From Parapristionchus giblindavisi (taxonomy: Eukaryota > Nematoda > Chromadorea > Rhabditida > Diplogasteridae), in NCBI GenBank assembly GCA_943737045.1, contig CALSFV010000371.1, positions 124,001-188,000 on the forward strand: a stretch of 64,000 nucleotides of DNA, in the 5' to 3' direction. Shown here one piece after another: positions 32,821 to 45,172 of this stretch. The notes beneath the pieces were generated by a model. It had not been told where the DNA came from. It searched no databases and was given only the letters and a program-made list of their open reading frames with translations. The stretch's first letter is position 1. Each line of letters begins with the position of its first letter. Made by a program: the position numbers and the translations under genes.

Positions 32821-34983
32821 GCCCCTTGCTTCTGAGTGATTCCCTGGTCGAATCTGGGATAGCCCCTTGTTTCTGATTGATTCCCTGGTCGAATCTGGGC
32901 TAGCCCCTTGCTTCTGAGTGATTCCCTGGTCGAATCTGGGCTAGCCCCTTGCTTCTGAATGATTCCCTGGTCGAATCTGGGCTAGCCCCTTGCTTCTGAG
33001 TGATTCCCGCCCCTTGCTTCTGAGTGATACCCTGGTCGAATCTGGGCGAGCCCCTTGCTTCTGAGTGATTCCCTGGTCGAATCTGGGCTAGCCCCTTGCT
33101 TCTGAGTGATTCCCTGGTCGAATCTGGGCTAGCCCCTTGCTTCTGAGTGATTCCCTGGTCGAATCTGGGATAGCCCCTTGCTTCTGAGTGATTCCCTGGT
33201 CGAATCTGGGCTAGCCCCTCGCTTCTGAGTGATTCCCTGGTCGAATCTGGGCTAGCCCCTTGCTTCTGAGTGATTCCCTGGTCGAATCTGGGATAGCCCC
33301 TTGCTTCTGATTGATTCCCCGGTCGAATCTGGGATAGCGCCTTGTTTCTGATTGATTCCCTGGTCGAATCTGGGCTAGCCCCTTGCTTCTGAGTGATTCC
33401 CTGGTCGAATCTGGGCTAGCCCCTTGCTTCTCAGTGATTCCCTGGTCGAATCTGGGCTAGCCCCTTGCTTCTGAGTGATTCCCGCCCCTTGCTTCTGAGT
33501 GATACCCTGGTCGAATCTGGGCGAGCCCCTTGCTTCTGAGTGATTCCCTGGTCGAATCTGGGCTAGCCCCTTGCTTCTGAGTGATTCCCTGGTCGAATCT
33601 GGGCTAGCCCCTTGCTTCTGAGTGATTCCCTGGTCGAATCTGGGATAGCCCCTTGCTTCTGAGTGATACCCTGGTCGAATCTGGGCGAGCCCCTTGCTTC
33701 TGAGTGATTCCCTGGTCGAATCTGGGCTAGCCCCTTGCTTCTGAGTGATTCCCTGGTCGAATCTGGGCTAGCCCCTCGCTTCTGAGTGATTCCCTGGTCG
33801 AATATGGGCTAGCCCCTTGCTTCTGAGTGATTCCCTGGTCGAATCTAGGCTAGCCCCTTGCTTCTGAGTGATTCCCTGGTCGAATCTGGGATAGCCCCTT
33901 GCTTCTGAGTGATTCCCTGGTCGAATCTGGGCTAGCCCCTTGCTTCTGAGTGATTCCCGCCCCTTGCTTCTGAGTGATACCCTGGTCGAATCTGGGCTAG
34001 CCCCTTGCTTCTGAGTGATTCCCTGGTCGAATCTGGGCTAGCCCCTTGCTTCTGAGTGATTCCCTGGTCGAATCTGGGCTAGCCCCTTGCTTCTGAGTGA
34101 TTCCCTGGTCGAATCTGGGCTAGCCCCTTGCTTCTGAGTGATTCCCTGGTCGAATCTGGGATAGCCCCTTGCTTCTGAGTGATTCCCTGGTCGAATCTGG
34201 GATAGCCCCTTGTTTCTGATTGATTCCCTGGTCGAATCTGGGCTAGCCCCTTGCTTCTGAGTGATTCCCTGGTCGAATCTGGGCTAGCCCCTTGCTTCTG
34301 AATGATTCCCTGGTCGAATCTGGGCTAGCCCCTTGCTTCTGAGTGATTCCCGCCCCTTGCTTCTGAGTGATACCCTGGTCGAATCTGGGCGAGCCCCTTG
34401 CTTCTGAGTGATTCCCTGGTCGAATCTGGGCTAGCCCCTTGCTTCTGAGTGATTCCCTGGTCGAATCTGGGCTAGCCCCTTGCTTCTGAGTGATTCCCTG
34501 GTCGAATCTGGGATAGCCCCTTGCTTCTGAGTGATTCCCTGGTCGAATCTGGGCTAGCCCCTCGCTTCTGAGTGATTCCCTGGTCGAATCTGGGCTAGCC
34601 CCTTGCTTCTGAGTGATTCCCTGGTCGAATCTGGGATAGCCCCTTGCTTCTGATTGATTCCCCGGTCGAATCTGGGATAGCGCCTTGTTTCTGATTGATT
34701 CCCTGGTCGAATCTGGGCTAGCCCCTTGCTTCTGAGTGATTCCCTGGTCGAATCTGGGCTAGCCCCTTGCTTCTCAGTGATTCCCTGGTCGAATCTGGGC
34801 TAGCCCCTTGCTTCTGAGTGATTCCCGCCCCTTGCTTCTGAGTGATACCCTGGTCGAATCTGGGCGAGCCCCTTGCTTCTGAGTGATTCCCTGGTCGAAT
34901 CTGGGCTAGCCCCTTGCTTCTGAGTGATTCCCTGGTCGAATCTGGGCTAGCCCCTTGCTTCTGAGTGATTCCCTGGTCGAATC
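32821..34983. repeat. Higher-order duplication, 1,343-bp spacing
   Basis: Five private variants recur at exactly 1,343 bp: CTGAATG (32,955/34,298), GGGCGAGCC (33,045/34,388), TAGCGCC (33,335/34,678), CTTCTCAG (33,427/34,770) and a second GGGCGAGCC (33,520/34,863). The copies span at least 32,821-33,640 and 34,164-34,983. The spacing equals 31 x 41 + 3 x 24. CTGAATG occurs a third time at 35,887. Confidence 0.88.
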
Positions 34984-36680
34984 TGGGATAGCCCCTTGCT
35001 TCTGAGTGATTCCCTGGTCGAATCTGGGCTAGCCCCTCGCTTCTGAGTGATTCCCTGGTCGAATCTGGGCTAGCCCCTTGCTTCTGAGTGATTCCCTGGT
35101 CGAATCTGGGATAGCCCCTTGTTTCTGATTGATTCCCTGGTCGAATCTGGGCTAGCCCCTTGCTTCTGAGTGATTCCCTGGTCGAATCTGGGCTAGCCCC
35201 TTGCTTCTGAGTGATTCCCTGGTCGAATCTGGGCTAGCCCCTTGCTTCTGAGTGATTCCCTGGTCGAATCTGGGATAGCCCCTTGCTTCTGATTGATTCC
35301 CTGGTCGAATCTGGGCTAGCCCCTTGCTTCTGAGTGATTCCCTGGTCGAATCTGGGCTAGCCCCTTGCTTCTGAGTGATTCCCTGGTCGAATCTGGGATA
35401 GCCCCTTGCTTCTGATTGATTCCCTGGTCGAATCTGGGCTAGCCCCTTGCTTCTGAGTGATTCCCTGGTCGAATCTGGGCTAGCCCCTTGCTTCTGAGTG
35501 ATTCCCGCCCCTTGCTTCTGAGTGATACCCTGGTCGAATCTGGGCTAGCCCCTTGCTTCTGAGTGATTCCCTGGTCGAATCTAGGCTAGCCCCTTGCTTC
35601 TGAGTGATTCCCTGGTCGAATCTGGGCTAGCCCCTTGCTTCTGAGTGATTCCCTGGTCGAATCTGGGCTAGCCCCTTGCTTCTGAGTGATTCCCTGGTCG
35701 AATCTGGGCTAGCCCCTTGCTTCTGAGTGATTCCCTGGTCGAATCTGGGATAGCCCCTTGCTTCTGAGTGATTCCCTGGTCGAATCTGGGATAGCCCCTT
35801 GTTTCTGATTGATTCCCTGGTCGAATCTGGGCTAGCCCCTTGCTTCTGAGTGATTCCCTGGTCGAATCTGGGCTAGCCCCTTGCTTCTGAATGATTCCCT
35901 GGTCGAATCTGGGCTAGCCCCTTGCTTCTGAGTGATTCCCGCCCCTTGCTTCTGAGTGATACCCTGGTCGAATCTGGGCGAGCCCCTTGCTTCTGAGTGA
36001 TTCCCTGGTCGAATCTGGGCTAGCCCCTTGCTTCTGAGTGATTCCCTGGTCGAATCTGGGCTAGCCCCTTGCTTCTGAGTGATTCCCTGGTCGAATCTGG
36101 GATAGCCCCTTGCTTCTGAGTGATTCCCTGGTCGAATCTGGGCTAGCCCCTCGCTTCTGAGTGATTCCCTGGTCGAATCTGGGCTAGCCCCTTGCTTCTG
36201 AGTGATTCCCTGGTCGAATCTGGGATAGCCCCTTGCTTCTGATTGATTCCCCGGTCGAATCTGGGCTAGCCCCTTGCTTCTGAGTGATTCCCTGGTCGAA
36301 TCTGGGATAGCCCCTTGCTTCTGATTGATTCCCTGGTCGAATCTGGGCTAGCCCCTTGCTTCTGAGTGATTCCCTGGTCGAATCTGGGCTAGCCCCTTGC
36401 TTCTGAGTGATTCCCGCCCCTTGCTTCTGAGTGATTCCCTGGTCGAATCTGGGATAGCCCGTTGCTTCTGAGTGATTCCCTGGTCGAATCTGGGATAGCC
36501 CCTTGTTTCTGATTGATTCCCTGGTCGAATCTGGGCTAGCCCCTTGCTTCTGAGTGATTCCCTGGTCGAATCTGGGCTAGCCCCTTGCTTCTGAGTGATT
36601 CCCTGGTCGAATCTGGGCTAGCCCCTTGCTTCTGAGTGATTCCCGCCCCTTGCTTCTGAGTGATACCCTGGTCGAATCTG

Positions 36681-37900
36681 GGCGAGCCCCTTGCTTCTGA
36701 GTGATTCCCTGGTCGAATCTGGGCTAGCCCCTTGCTTCTGAGTGATTCCCTGGTCGAATCTGGGCTAGCCCCTTGCTTCTGAGTGATTCCCTGGTCGAAT
36801 CTGGGATAGCCCCTTGCTTCTGAGTGATTCCCTGGTCGAATCTGGGCTAGCCCCTCGCTTCTGAGTGATTCCCTGGTCGAATCTGGGCTAGCCCCTTGCT
36901 TCTGAGTGATTCCCTGGTCGAATCTGGGATAGCCCCTTGCTTCTGATTGATTCCCCGGTCGAATCTGGGCTAGCCCCTTGCTTCTGAGTGATTCCCTGGT
37001 CGAATCTGGGATAGCCCCTTGCTTCTGATTGATTCCCTGGTCGAATCTGGGCTAGCCCCTTGCTTCTGAGTGATTCCCTGGTCGAATCTGGGCTAGCCCC
37101 TTGCTTCTGAGTGATTCCCGCCCCTTGCTTCTGAGTAATACCCTGGTCGAATCTGGGCTAGCCCCTTGCTTCTGAGTGATTCCCTGGTCGAATCTAGGCT
37201 AGCCCCTTGCTTCTGAGTGATTCCCTGGTCGAATCTGGGATAGCCCCTTGCTTCTGAGTGATTCCCTGGTCGAATCTGGGCTAGCCCCTTGCTTCTGAGT
37301 GATTCCCGCCCCTTGCTTCTGAGTGATACCCTGGTCGAATCTGGGCGAGCCCCTTGCTTCTGAGTGATTCCCTGGTCGAATCTGGGCTAGCCCCTTGCTT
37401 CTGAGTGATTCCCTGGTCGAATCTGGGCTAGCCCCTTGCTTCTGAGTGATTCCCTGGTCGAATCTGGGATAGCCCCTTGCTTCTGAGTGATTCCCTGGTC
37501 GAATCTGGGCTAGCCCCTCGCTTCTGAGTGATTCCCTGGTCGAATCTGGGCTAGCCCCTTGCTTCTGAGTGATTCCCTGGTCGAATCTGGGATAGCCCCT
37601 TGCTTCTGATTGATTCCCCGGTCGAATCTGGGCTAGCCCCTTGCTTCTGAGTGATTCCCTGGTCGAATCTGGGATAGCCCCTTGCTTCTGATTGATTCCC
37701 TGGTCGAATCTGGGCTAGCCCCTTGCTTCTGAGTGATTCCCTGGTCGAATCTGGGCTAGCCCCTTGCTTCTGAGTGATTCCCGCCCCTTGCTTCTGAGTA
37801 ATACCCTGGTCGAATCTGGGCTAGCCCCTTGCTTCTGAGTGATTCCCTGGTCGAATCTAGGCTAGCCCCTTGCTTCTGAGTGATTCCCTGGTCGAATCTG
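36681..37900. repeat. Higher-order duplication, 663-bp spacing
   Basis: GGGCGAGCC at 36,681 and 37,344, and the rare GAGTAATACC at 37,133 and 37,796, are both 663 bp apart, which equals 15 x 41 + 2 x 24. GAGTAATACC is otherwise seen only at 30,525, so this block is related to the one near 30.5 kb. Confidence 0.8.
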
Positions 37901-40900
37901 GGATAGCCCCTTGCTTCTGAGTGATTCCCTGGTCGAATCTGGGCTAGCCCCTTGCTTCTGAGTGATTACCTGGTCGAATCTGGGATAGCCCCTTGTTTCT
38001 GATTGATTCCCTGGTCGAATCTGGGCTAGCCCCTTGCTTCTGAGTGATTCCCTGGTCGAATCTGGGCTAGCCCCTTGCTTCTGAGTGATTCCCTGGTCGA
38101 ATCTGGGCTAGCCCCTTGCTTCTGAGTGATTCCCGCCCCTTGCTTCTGAGTGATACCCTGGTCGAATCTGGGCGAGCCCCTTGCTTCTGAGTGATTCCCT
38201 GGTCGAATCTGGGCTAGCCCCTTGCTTCTGAGTGATTCCCTGGTCGAATCTGGGCTAGCCCCTTGCTTCTGAGTGATTCCCTGGTCGAATCTGGGATAGC
38301 CCCTTGCTTCTGAGTGATTCCCTGGTCGAATCTGGGCTAGCCCCTCGCTTCTGAGTGATTCCCTGGTCGAATCTGGGCTAGCCCCTTGCTTCTGAGTGAT
38401 TCCCTGGTCGAATCTGGGATAGCCCCTTGCTTCTGATTGATTCCCCGGTCGAATCTGGGCTAGCCCCTTGCTTCTGAGTGATTCCCTGGTCGAATCTGGG
38501 CTAGCCCCTTGCTTCTGAGTGATTCCCTGGTCGAATCTGGGATAGCCCCTTGTTTCTGATTGATTCCCTGGTCGAATCTGGGCTAGCCCCTTGCTTCTGA
38601 GTGATTCCCTGGTCGAATCTGGGCTAGCCCCTTGCTTCTGAGTGATTCCCTGGTCGAATCTGGGATAGCCCCTTGCTTCTGATTGATTCCCTGGTCGAAT
38701 CTGGGCTAGCCCCTTGCTTATGAGTGATTCCCTGGTCGAATCTGGGCTATCCCCTTGCTTCTGAGTGATTCCCGCCCCTTGCTTCTGAGTGATTCCCTGG
38801 TCGAATCTGGGCTAGCCCCTTGCTTCTGAGTGATTCCCTGGTCGAATCTGGGATAGCCCCTTGCTTCTGATTGATTCCCTGGTCGAATCTGGGCTAGCCC
38901 CTTGCTTATGAGTGATTCCCTGGTCGAATCTGGGCTAGCCCCTTGCTTCTGAGTGATTCCCGCCCCTTGCTTCTGAGTGATACCCTGGTCGAATCTGGGC
39001 TAACCCCTTGCTTCTGAGTGATACCCTGGTCGAATCTGGGATAGCCCCTTGCTTCTGAGTGATTCCCTGGTCGAATCTGGGCTAGCCCCTTGCTTCTGAG
39101 TGATTCCCGCCCCTTGCTTCTGAGTGATACCCTGGTCGAATCTGGGCTAGCCCCTTGCTTCTGAGTGATTCCCTGGTCGAATCTGGGCTAGCCCCTTGCT
39201 TCTGAGTGATTCCCTGGTCGAATCTGGGCTAGCCCCTTGCTTCTGAGTGATTCCCTGGTCGAATCTGGGCTAGCCCCTCGCTTCTGAGTGATTCCCTGGT
39301 CGAATATGGGCTAGCCCCTTGCTTCTGAGTGATTCCCTGGTCGAATCTGGGATAGCCCCTTGCTTCTGATTGATTCCCCGGTCGAATCTGGGATAGCCCC
39401 TTGCTTCTGAGTGATTCCCTGGTCGAATCTGGGCTAGCCCCTCGCTTCTGAGTGATTCCCTGGTCGAATCTGGGCTAGCCCCTTGCTTCTGAGTGATTCC
39501 CTGGTCGAATCTGGGATAGCCCCTTGCTTCTGATTGATTCCCCGGTCGAATCTGGGCTAGCCCCTTGCTTCTGAGTGATTCCCTGGTCGAATCTGGGCTA
39601 GCCCCTTGCTTCTGAGTGATTCCCTGGTCGAATCTGGGATAGCCCCTTGTTTCTGATTGATTCCCTGGTCGAATCGGGGCTAGCCCCTTGCTTCTGAGTG
39701 ATTCCCTGGTCGAATCTGGGCTAGCCCCTTGCTTCTGAGTGATTCCCTGGTCGAATCTGGGATAGCCCCTTGCTTCTGAGTGATTCCCTGGTCGAATCTG
39801 GGCTAGCCCCTCGCTTCTGAGTGATTCCCTGGTCGAATCTGGGCTAGCCCCTTGCTTCTGAGTGATTCCCTGGTCGAATCTGGGATAGCCCCTTGCTTCT
39901 GATTGATTCCCCGGTCGAATCTGGGCTAGCCCCTTGCTTCTGAGTGATTCCCTGGTCGAATCTGGGATAGCCCCTTGTTTCTGATTGATTCCCTGGTCGA
40001 ATCTGGGCTAGCCCCTTGCTTCTGAGTGATCCCCTGGTCGAATCTGGGCTAGCCCCTTGCTTCTGAGTGATTCCCTGGTCGAATCTGGGATAGCCCCTTG
40101 CTTCTGATTGATTCCCTGGTCGAATCTGGGCTAGCCCCTTGCTTATGAGTGATTCCCTGGTCGAATCTGGGCTAGCCCCTTGCTTCTGATTGATTCCCTG
40201 ATCGAATCTGGGCTAGCCCCTTGCTTCTGAGTGATTCCCTGGTCGAATCTGGGCTAGCCCCTTGCTTCTGAGTGATTCCCGCCCCTTGCTTCTGAGTGAT
40301 ACCCTGGTCGAATCTGGGCTAGCCCATTGCTTCTGAGTGATACCCTGGTCGAATCTGGGATAGCCCCTTGCTTCTGAGTGATTCCCTGGTCGAATCTGGG
40401 CTAGCCCCTTGCTTCTGAGTGATTCCCGCCCCTTGCTTCTGAGTGATACCCTGGTCGAATCTGGGCTAGCCCCTTGCTTCTGAGTGATTCCCTGGTCGAA
40501 TCTGGGCTAGCCCCTTGCTTCTGAGTGATTCCCTGGTCGAATCTGGGATAGCCCCTTGCTTCTGATTGATTCCCTGGTCGAATCTGGGCTAGCCCCTTGC
40601 TTCTGAGTGATTCCCTGGTCGAATCTGGGCTAGCCCCTTGCTTCTGAGTGATTCCCTGGTCGAATCTGGGATAGCCCCTTGCTTCTGATTGATTCCCTGG
40701 TCGAATCTGGGCTAGCCCCTTGCTTCTGAGTGATTCCCTGGTCGAATCTGGGCTAGCCCCTTGCTTCTGAGTGATTCCCGCCCCTTGCTTCTGAGTGATA
40801 CCCTGGTCGAATCTGGGCTAGCCCCTTGCTTCTGAGTGATTCCCTGGTCGAATCTGGGATAGCCCCTTGCTTCTGAGTGATTCCCTGGTCGAATCTGGGC

Positions 40901-42147
40901 TAGCCCCTTGCTTCTGAGTGATTCCCGCCCCTTGCTTCTGAGTGATACCCTGGTCGAATCTGGGCTAGCCCCTTGCTTCTGAGTGATTCCCTGGTCGAAT
41001 CTGGGCTAGCCCCTTGCTTCTGAGTGATTCCCTGGTCGAATCTGGGATAGCCCCTTGCTTCTGAGTGATTCCCTGGTCGAATCTGGGATAGCCCCTTGCT
41101 TCTGATTGATTCCCCGGTCGAATCTGGGATAGCCCCTTGCTTCTGAGTGATTCCCTGGTCGAATCTGGGCTAGCCCCTCGCTTCTGAGTGATTCCCTGGT
41201 CGAATCTGGGCTAGCCCCTTGCTTCTGAGTGATTCCCTGGTCGAATCTGGGATAGCCCCTTGCTTCTGATTGATTCCCCGGTCGAATCTGGGCTAGCCCC
41301 TTGCTTCTGAGTGATTCCCTGGTCGAATCTGGGTTAGCCCCTTGCTTCTGAGTGATTCCCTGGTCGAATCTGGGATAGCCCCTTGCTTCTGATTGATTCC
41401 CTGGTCGAATCTGGGCTAGCCCCTTGCTTATGAGTGATTCCCTGGTCGAATCTGGGCTAGCCCCTTGCTTCTGAGTGATTCCCGCCCCTTGCTTCTGAGT
41501 GATACCCTGGTCGAATCTGGGCTAGCCCCTTGCTTCTGAGTGATTCCCTGGTCGAATCTGGGCTAGCCCCTTGCTTCTGAGTGATTCCCTGGTCGAATCT
41601 GGGATAGCCCCTTGCTTCTGATTGATTCCCTGGTCGAATCTGGGCTAGCCCCTTGCTTCTGAGTGATTCCCTGGTCGAATCTGGGCTAGCCCCTTGCTTC
41701 TGAGTGATTCCCTGGTCGAATCTGGGATAACCCCTTGCTTCTGATTGATTCCCTGGTCGAATCTGGGCTAGCCCCTTGCTTCTGAGTGATTCCCTGGTCG
41801 AATCTGGGCTAGCCCCTTGCTTCTGAGTGATTCCCTGGTCGAATCTGGGATAGCCCCTTGCTTCTGATTGATTCCCTGGTCGAATCTGGGCTAGCCCCTT
41901 GCTTCTGAGTGATTCCCTGGTCGAATCTGGGCTAGCCCCTTGCTTCTGAGTGATTCCCTGGTCGAATCTGGGATAACCCCTTGCTTCTGATTGATTCCCT
42001 GGTCGAATCTGGGCTAGCCCCTTGCTTCTGAGTGATTCCCTGGTCGAATCTGGGCTAGCCCCTTGCTTCTGAGTGATTCCCGCCCCTTGCTTCTGAGTGA
42101 TACCCTGGTCGAATCTGGGCTAGCCCCTTGCTTCTGAGTGATTCCCT

Positions 42148-43689
42148 GGACGAATCTGGGATAGCCCCTTGCTTCTGAGTGATTCCCTGGTCGAATCTGG
42201 GCTAGCCCCTTGCTTCTGAGTGATTCCCGCCCCTTGCTTCTGAGTGATACCCTGGTCGAATCTGGGCTAGCCCCTTGCTTCTGAGTGATTCCCTGGTCGA
42301 ATCTGGGCTAGCCCCTTGCTTCTGAGTGATTCCCTGGTCGAATCTGGGATAGCCCCTTGCTTCTGAGTGATTCCCTGGTCGAATCTGGGATAGCCCCTTG
42401 CTTCTGATTGATTCCCCGGTCGAATCTGGGATAGCCCCTTGCTTCTGAGTGATTCCCTGGTCGAATCTGGGCTAGCCCCTCGCTTCTGAGTGATTCCCTG
42501 GTCGAATCTGGGCTAGCCCCTTGCTTCTGAGTGATTCCCTGGTCGAATCTGGGATAGCCCCTTGCTTCTGATTGATTCCCCGGTCGAATCTGGGCTAGCC
42601 CCTTGCTTCTGAGTGATTCCCTGGTCGAATCTGGGTTAGCCCCTTGCTTCTGAGTGATTCCCTGGTCGAATCTGGGATAGCCCCTTGCTTCTGATTGATT
42701 CCCTGGTCGAATCTGGGCTAGCCCCTTGCTTATGAGTGATTCCCTGGTCGAATCTGGGCTAGCCCCTTGCTTCTGAGTGATTCCCGCCCCTTGCTTCTGA
42801 GTGATACCCTGGTCGAATCTGGGCTAGCCCCTTGCTTCTGAGTGATTCCCTGGTCGAATCTGGGCTAGCCCCTTGCTTCTGAGTGATTCCCTGGTCGAAT
42901 CTGGGATAGCCCCTTGCTTCTGATTGATTCCCTGGTCGAATCTGGGCTAGCCCCTTGCTTCTGAGTGATTCCCTGGTCGAATCTGGGCTAGCCCCTTGCT
43001 TCTGAGTGATTCCCTGGTCGAATCTGGGATAACCCCTTGCTTCTGATTGATTCCCTGGTCGAATCTGGGCTAGCCCCTTGCTTCTGAGTGATTCCCTGGT
43101 CGAATCTGGGCTAGCCCCTTGCTTCTGAGTGATTCCCGCCCCTTGCTTCTGAGTGATACCCTGGTCGAATCTGGGCTAGCCCCTTGCTTCTGAGTGATTC
43201 CCTGGACGAATCTGGGATAGCCCCTTGCTTCTGAGTGATTCCCTGGTCGAATCTGGGCTAGCCCCTTGCTTCTGAGTGATTCCCGCCCCTTGCTTCTGAG
43301 TGATACCCTGGTCGAATCTGGGCTAGCCCCTTGCTTCTGAGTGATTCCCTGGTCGAATCTGGGCTAGCCCCTTGCTTCTGAGTGATTCCCTGGTCGAATC
43401 TGGGATAGCCCCTTGCTTCTGAGTGATTCCCTGGTCGAATCTGGGATAGCCCCTTGCTTCTGATTGATTCCCCGGTCGAATCTGGGATAGCCCCTTGCTT
43501 CTGAGTGATTCCCTGGTCGAATCTGGGCTAGCCCCTCGCTTCTGAGTGATTCCCTGGTCGAATCTGGGCTAGCCCCTTGCTTCTGAGTGATTCCCTGGTC
43601 GAATCTGGGATAGCCCCTTGCTTCTGATTGATTCCCCGGTCGAATCTGGGCTAGCCCCTTGCTTCTGAGTGATTCCCTGGTCGAATCTG
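42148..43689. repeat. Higher-order duplication, 1,056-bp spacing
   Basis: GGACGAATC (T20A) at 42,148 and 43,204, and GGGTTAGCC (C31T) at 42,633 and 43,689, are both 1,056 bp apart. GGGTTAGCC is also present at 41,331, 1,302 bp before the first, so a related third block precedes this pair. The same 1,056-bp value occurs in the 16.6-21.2 kb zone. Confidence 0.82.
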
Positions 43690-45172
43690 GGTTAGCCCCT
43701 TGCTTCTGAGTGATTCCCTGGTCGAATCTGGGATAGCCCCTTGCTTCTGATTGATTCCCTGGTCGAATCTGGGCTAGCCCCTTGCTTATGAGTGATTCCC
43801 TGGTCGAATCTGGGCTAGCCCCTTGCTTCTGAGTGATTCCCGCCCCTTGCTTCTGAGTGATACCCTGGTCGAATCTGGGCTAGCCCCTTGCTTCTGAGTG
43901 ATTCCCTGGTCGAATCTGGGCTAGCCCCTTGCTTCTGAGTGATTCCCTGGTCGAATCTGGGATAGCCCCTTGCTTCTGATTGATTCCCTGGTCGAATCTG
44001 GGCTAGCCCCTTGTTTCTGAGTGATTCCCTGGTCGAATCTGGGCTAGCCCCTTGCTTCTGAGTGATTCCCTGGTCGAATCTGGGATAGCCCCTTGCTTCT
44101 GATTGATTCCCTGGTCGAATCTGGGCTAGCCCCTTGCTTCTGAGTGATTCCCTGGTCGAATCTGGGCTAGCCCCTTGCTTCTGAGTGATTCCCGCCCCTT
44201 GCTTCTGAGTGATACCCTGGTCGAATCTGGGCTAGCCCCTTGCTTCTGAGTGATTCCCTGGTCGAATCTAGGCTAGCCCCTTGCTTCTGAGTGATTCCCT
44301 GGTCGAATCTGGGATAGCCCCTTGCTTCTGAGTGATTCCCTGGTCGAATCTGGGCTAGCCCCTTGCTTCTGAGTGATTCCCGCCCCTTGCTTCTGAGTGA
44401 TACCCTGGTCGAATCTGGGCTAGCCCCTTGCTTCTGAGTGATTCCCTGGTCGAATCTGGGCTAGCCCCTTGCTTCTGAGTGATTCCCTGGTCGAATCTGG
44501 GCTAGCCCCTTGCTTCTGAGTGATTCCCTGGTCGAATCTGGGATAGCCCCTTGCTTCTGAGTGATTCCCGCCCCTTGCTTCTGAGTGATACCCTGGTCGA
44601 ATCTGGGCTAGCCCCTTGCTTCTGAGTGATTCCCTGGTCGAATCTGGGCTAGCCCCTTGCTTCTGAGTGATTCCCTGGTCGAATCTGGGATAGCCCCTTG
44701 CTTCTGAGTGATTCCCTGGTCGAATCTGGGCTAGCCCCTTGCTTCTGAGTGATTCCCCGGTCGAATCTGGGATAGCCCCTTGCTTCTGAGTGATTCCCTG
44801 GTCGAATCTGGGCTAGCCCCTCGCTTCTGAGTGATTCCCTGGTCGAATCTGGGCTAGCCCCTTGCTTCTGAGTGATTCCCTGGTCGAATCTGGGATAGCC
44901 CCTTGCTTCTGATTGATTCCCTGGTCGAATCTGGGCTAGCCCCTTGCTTATGAGTGATTCCCTGGTCGAATCTGGGCAAGCCCCTTGCTTCTGAGTGATT
45001 CCCGCCCCTTGCTTCTGAGTGATACCCTGGTCGAATCTGGGCTAGCCCCTTGCTTCTGAGTGATTCCCTGGTCGAATCTGGGCTAGCCCCTTGCTTCTGA
45101 GTGATTCCCTGGTCGAATCTGGGATAGCCCCTTGCTTCTGATTGATTCCCTGGTCGAATCTGGGCTAGCCCC

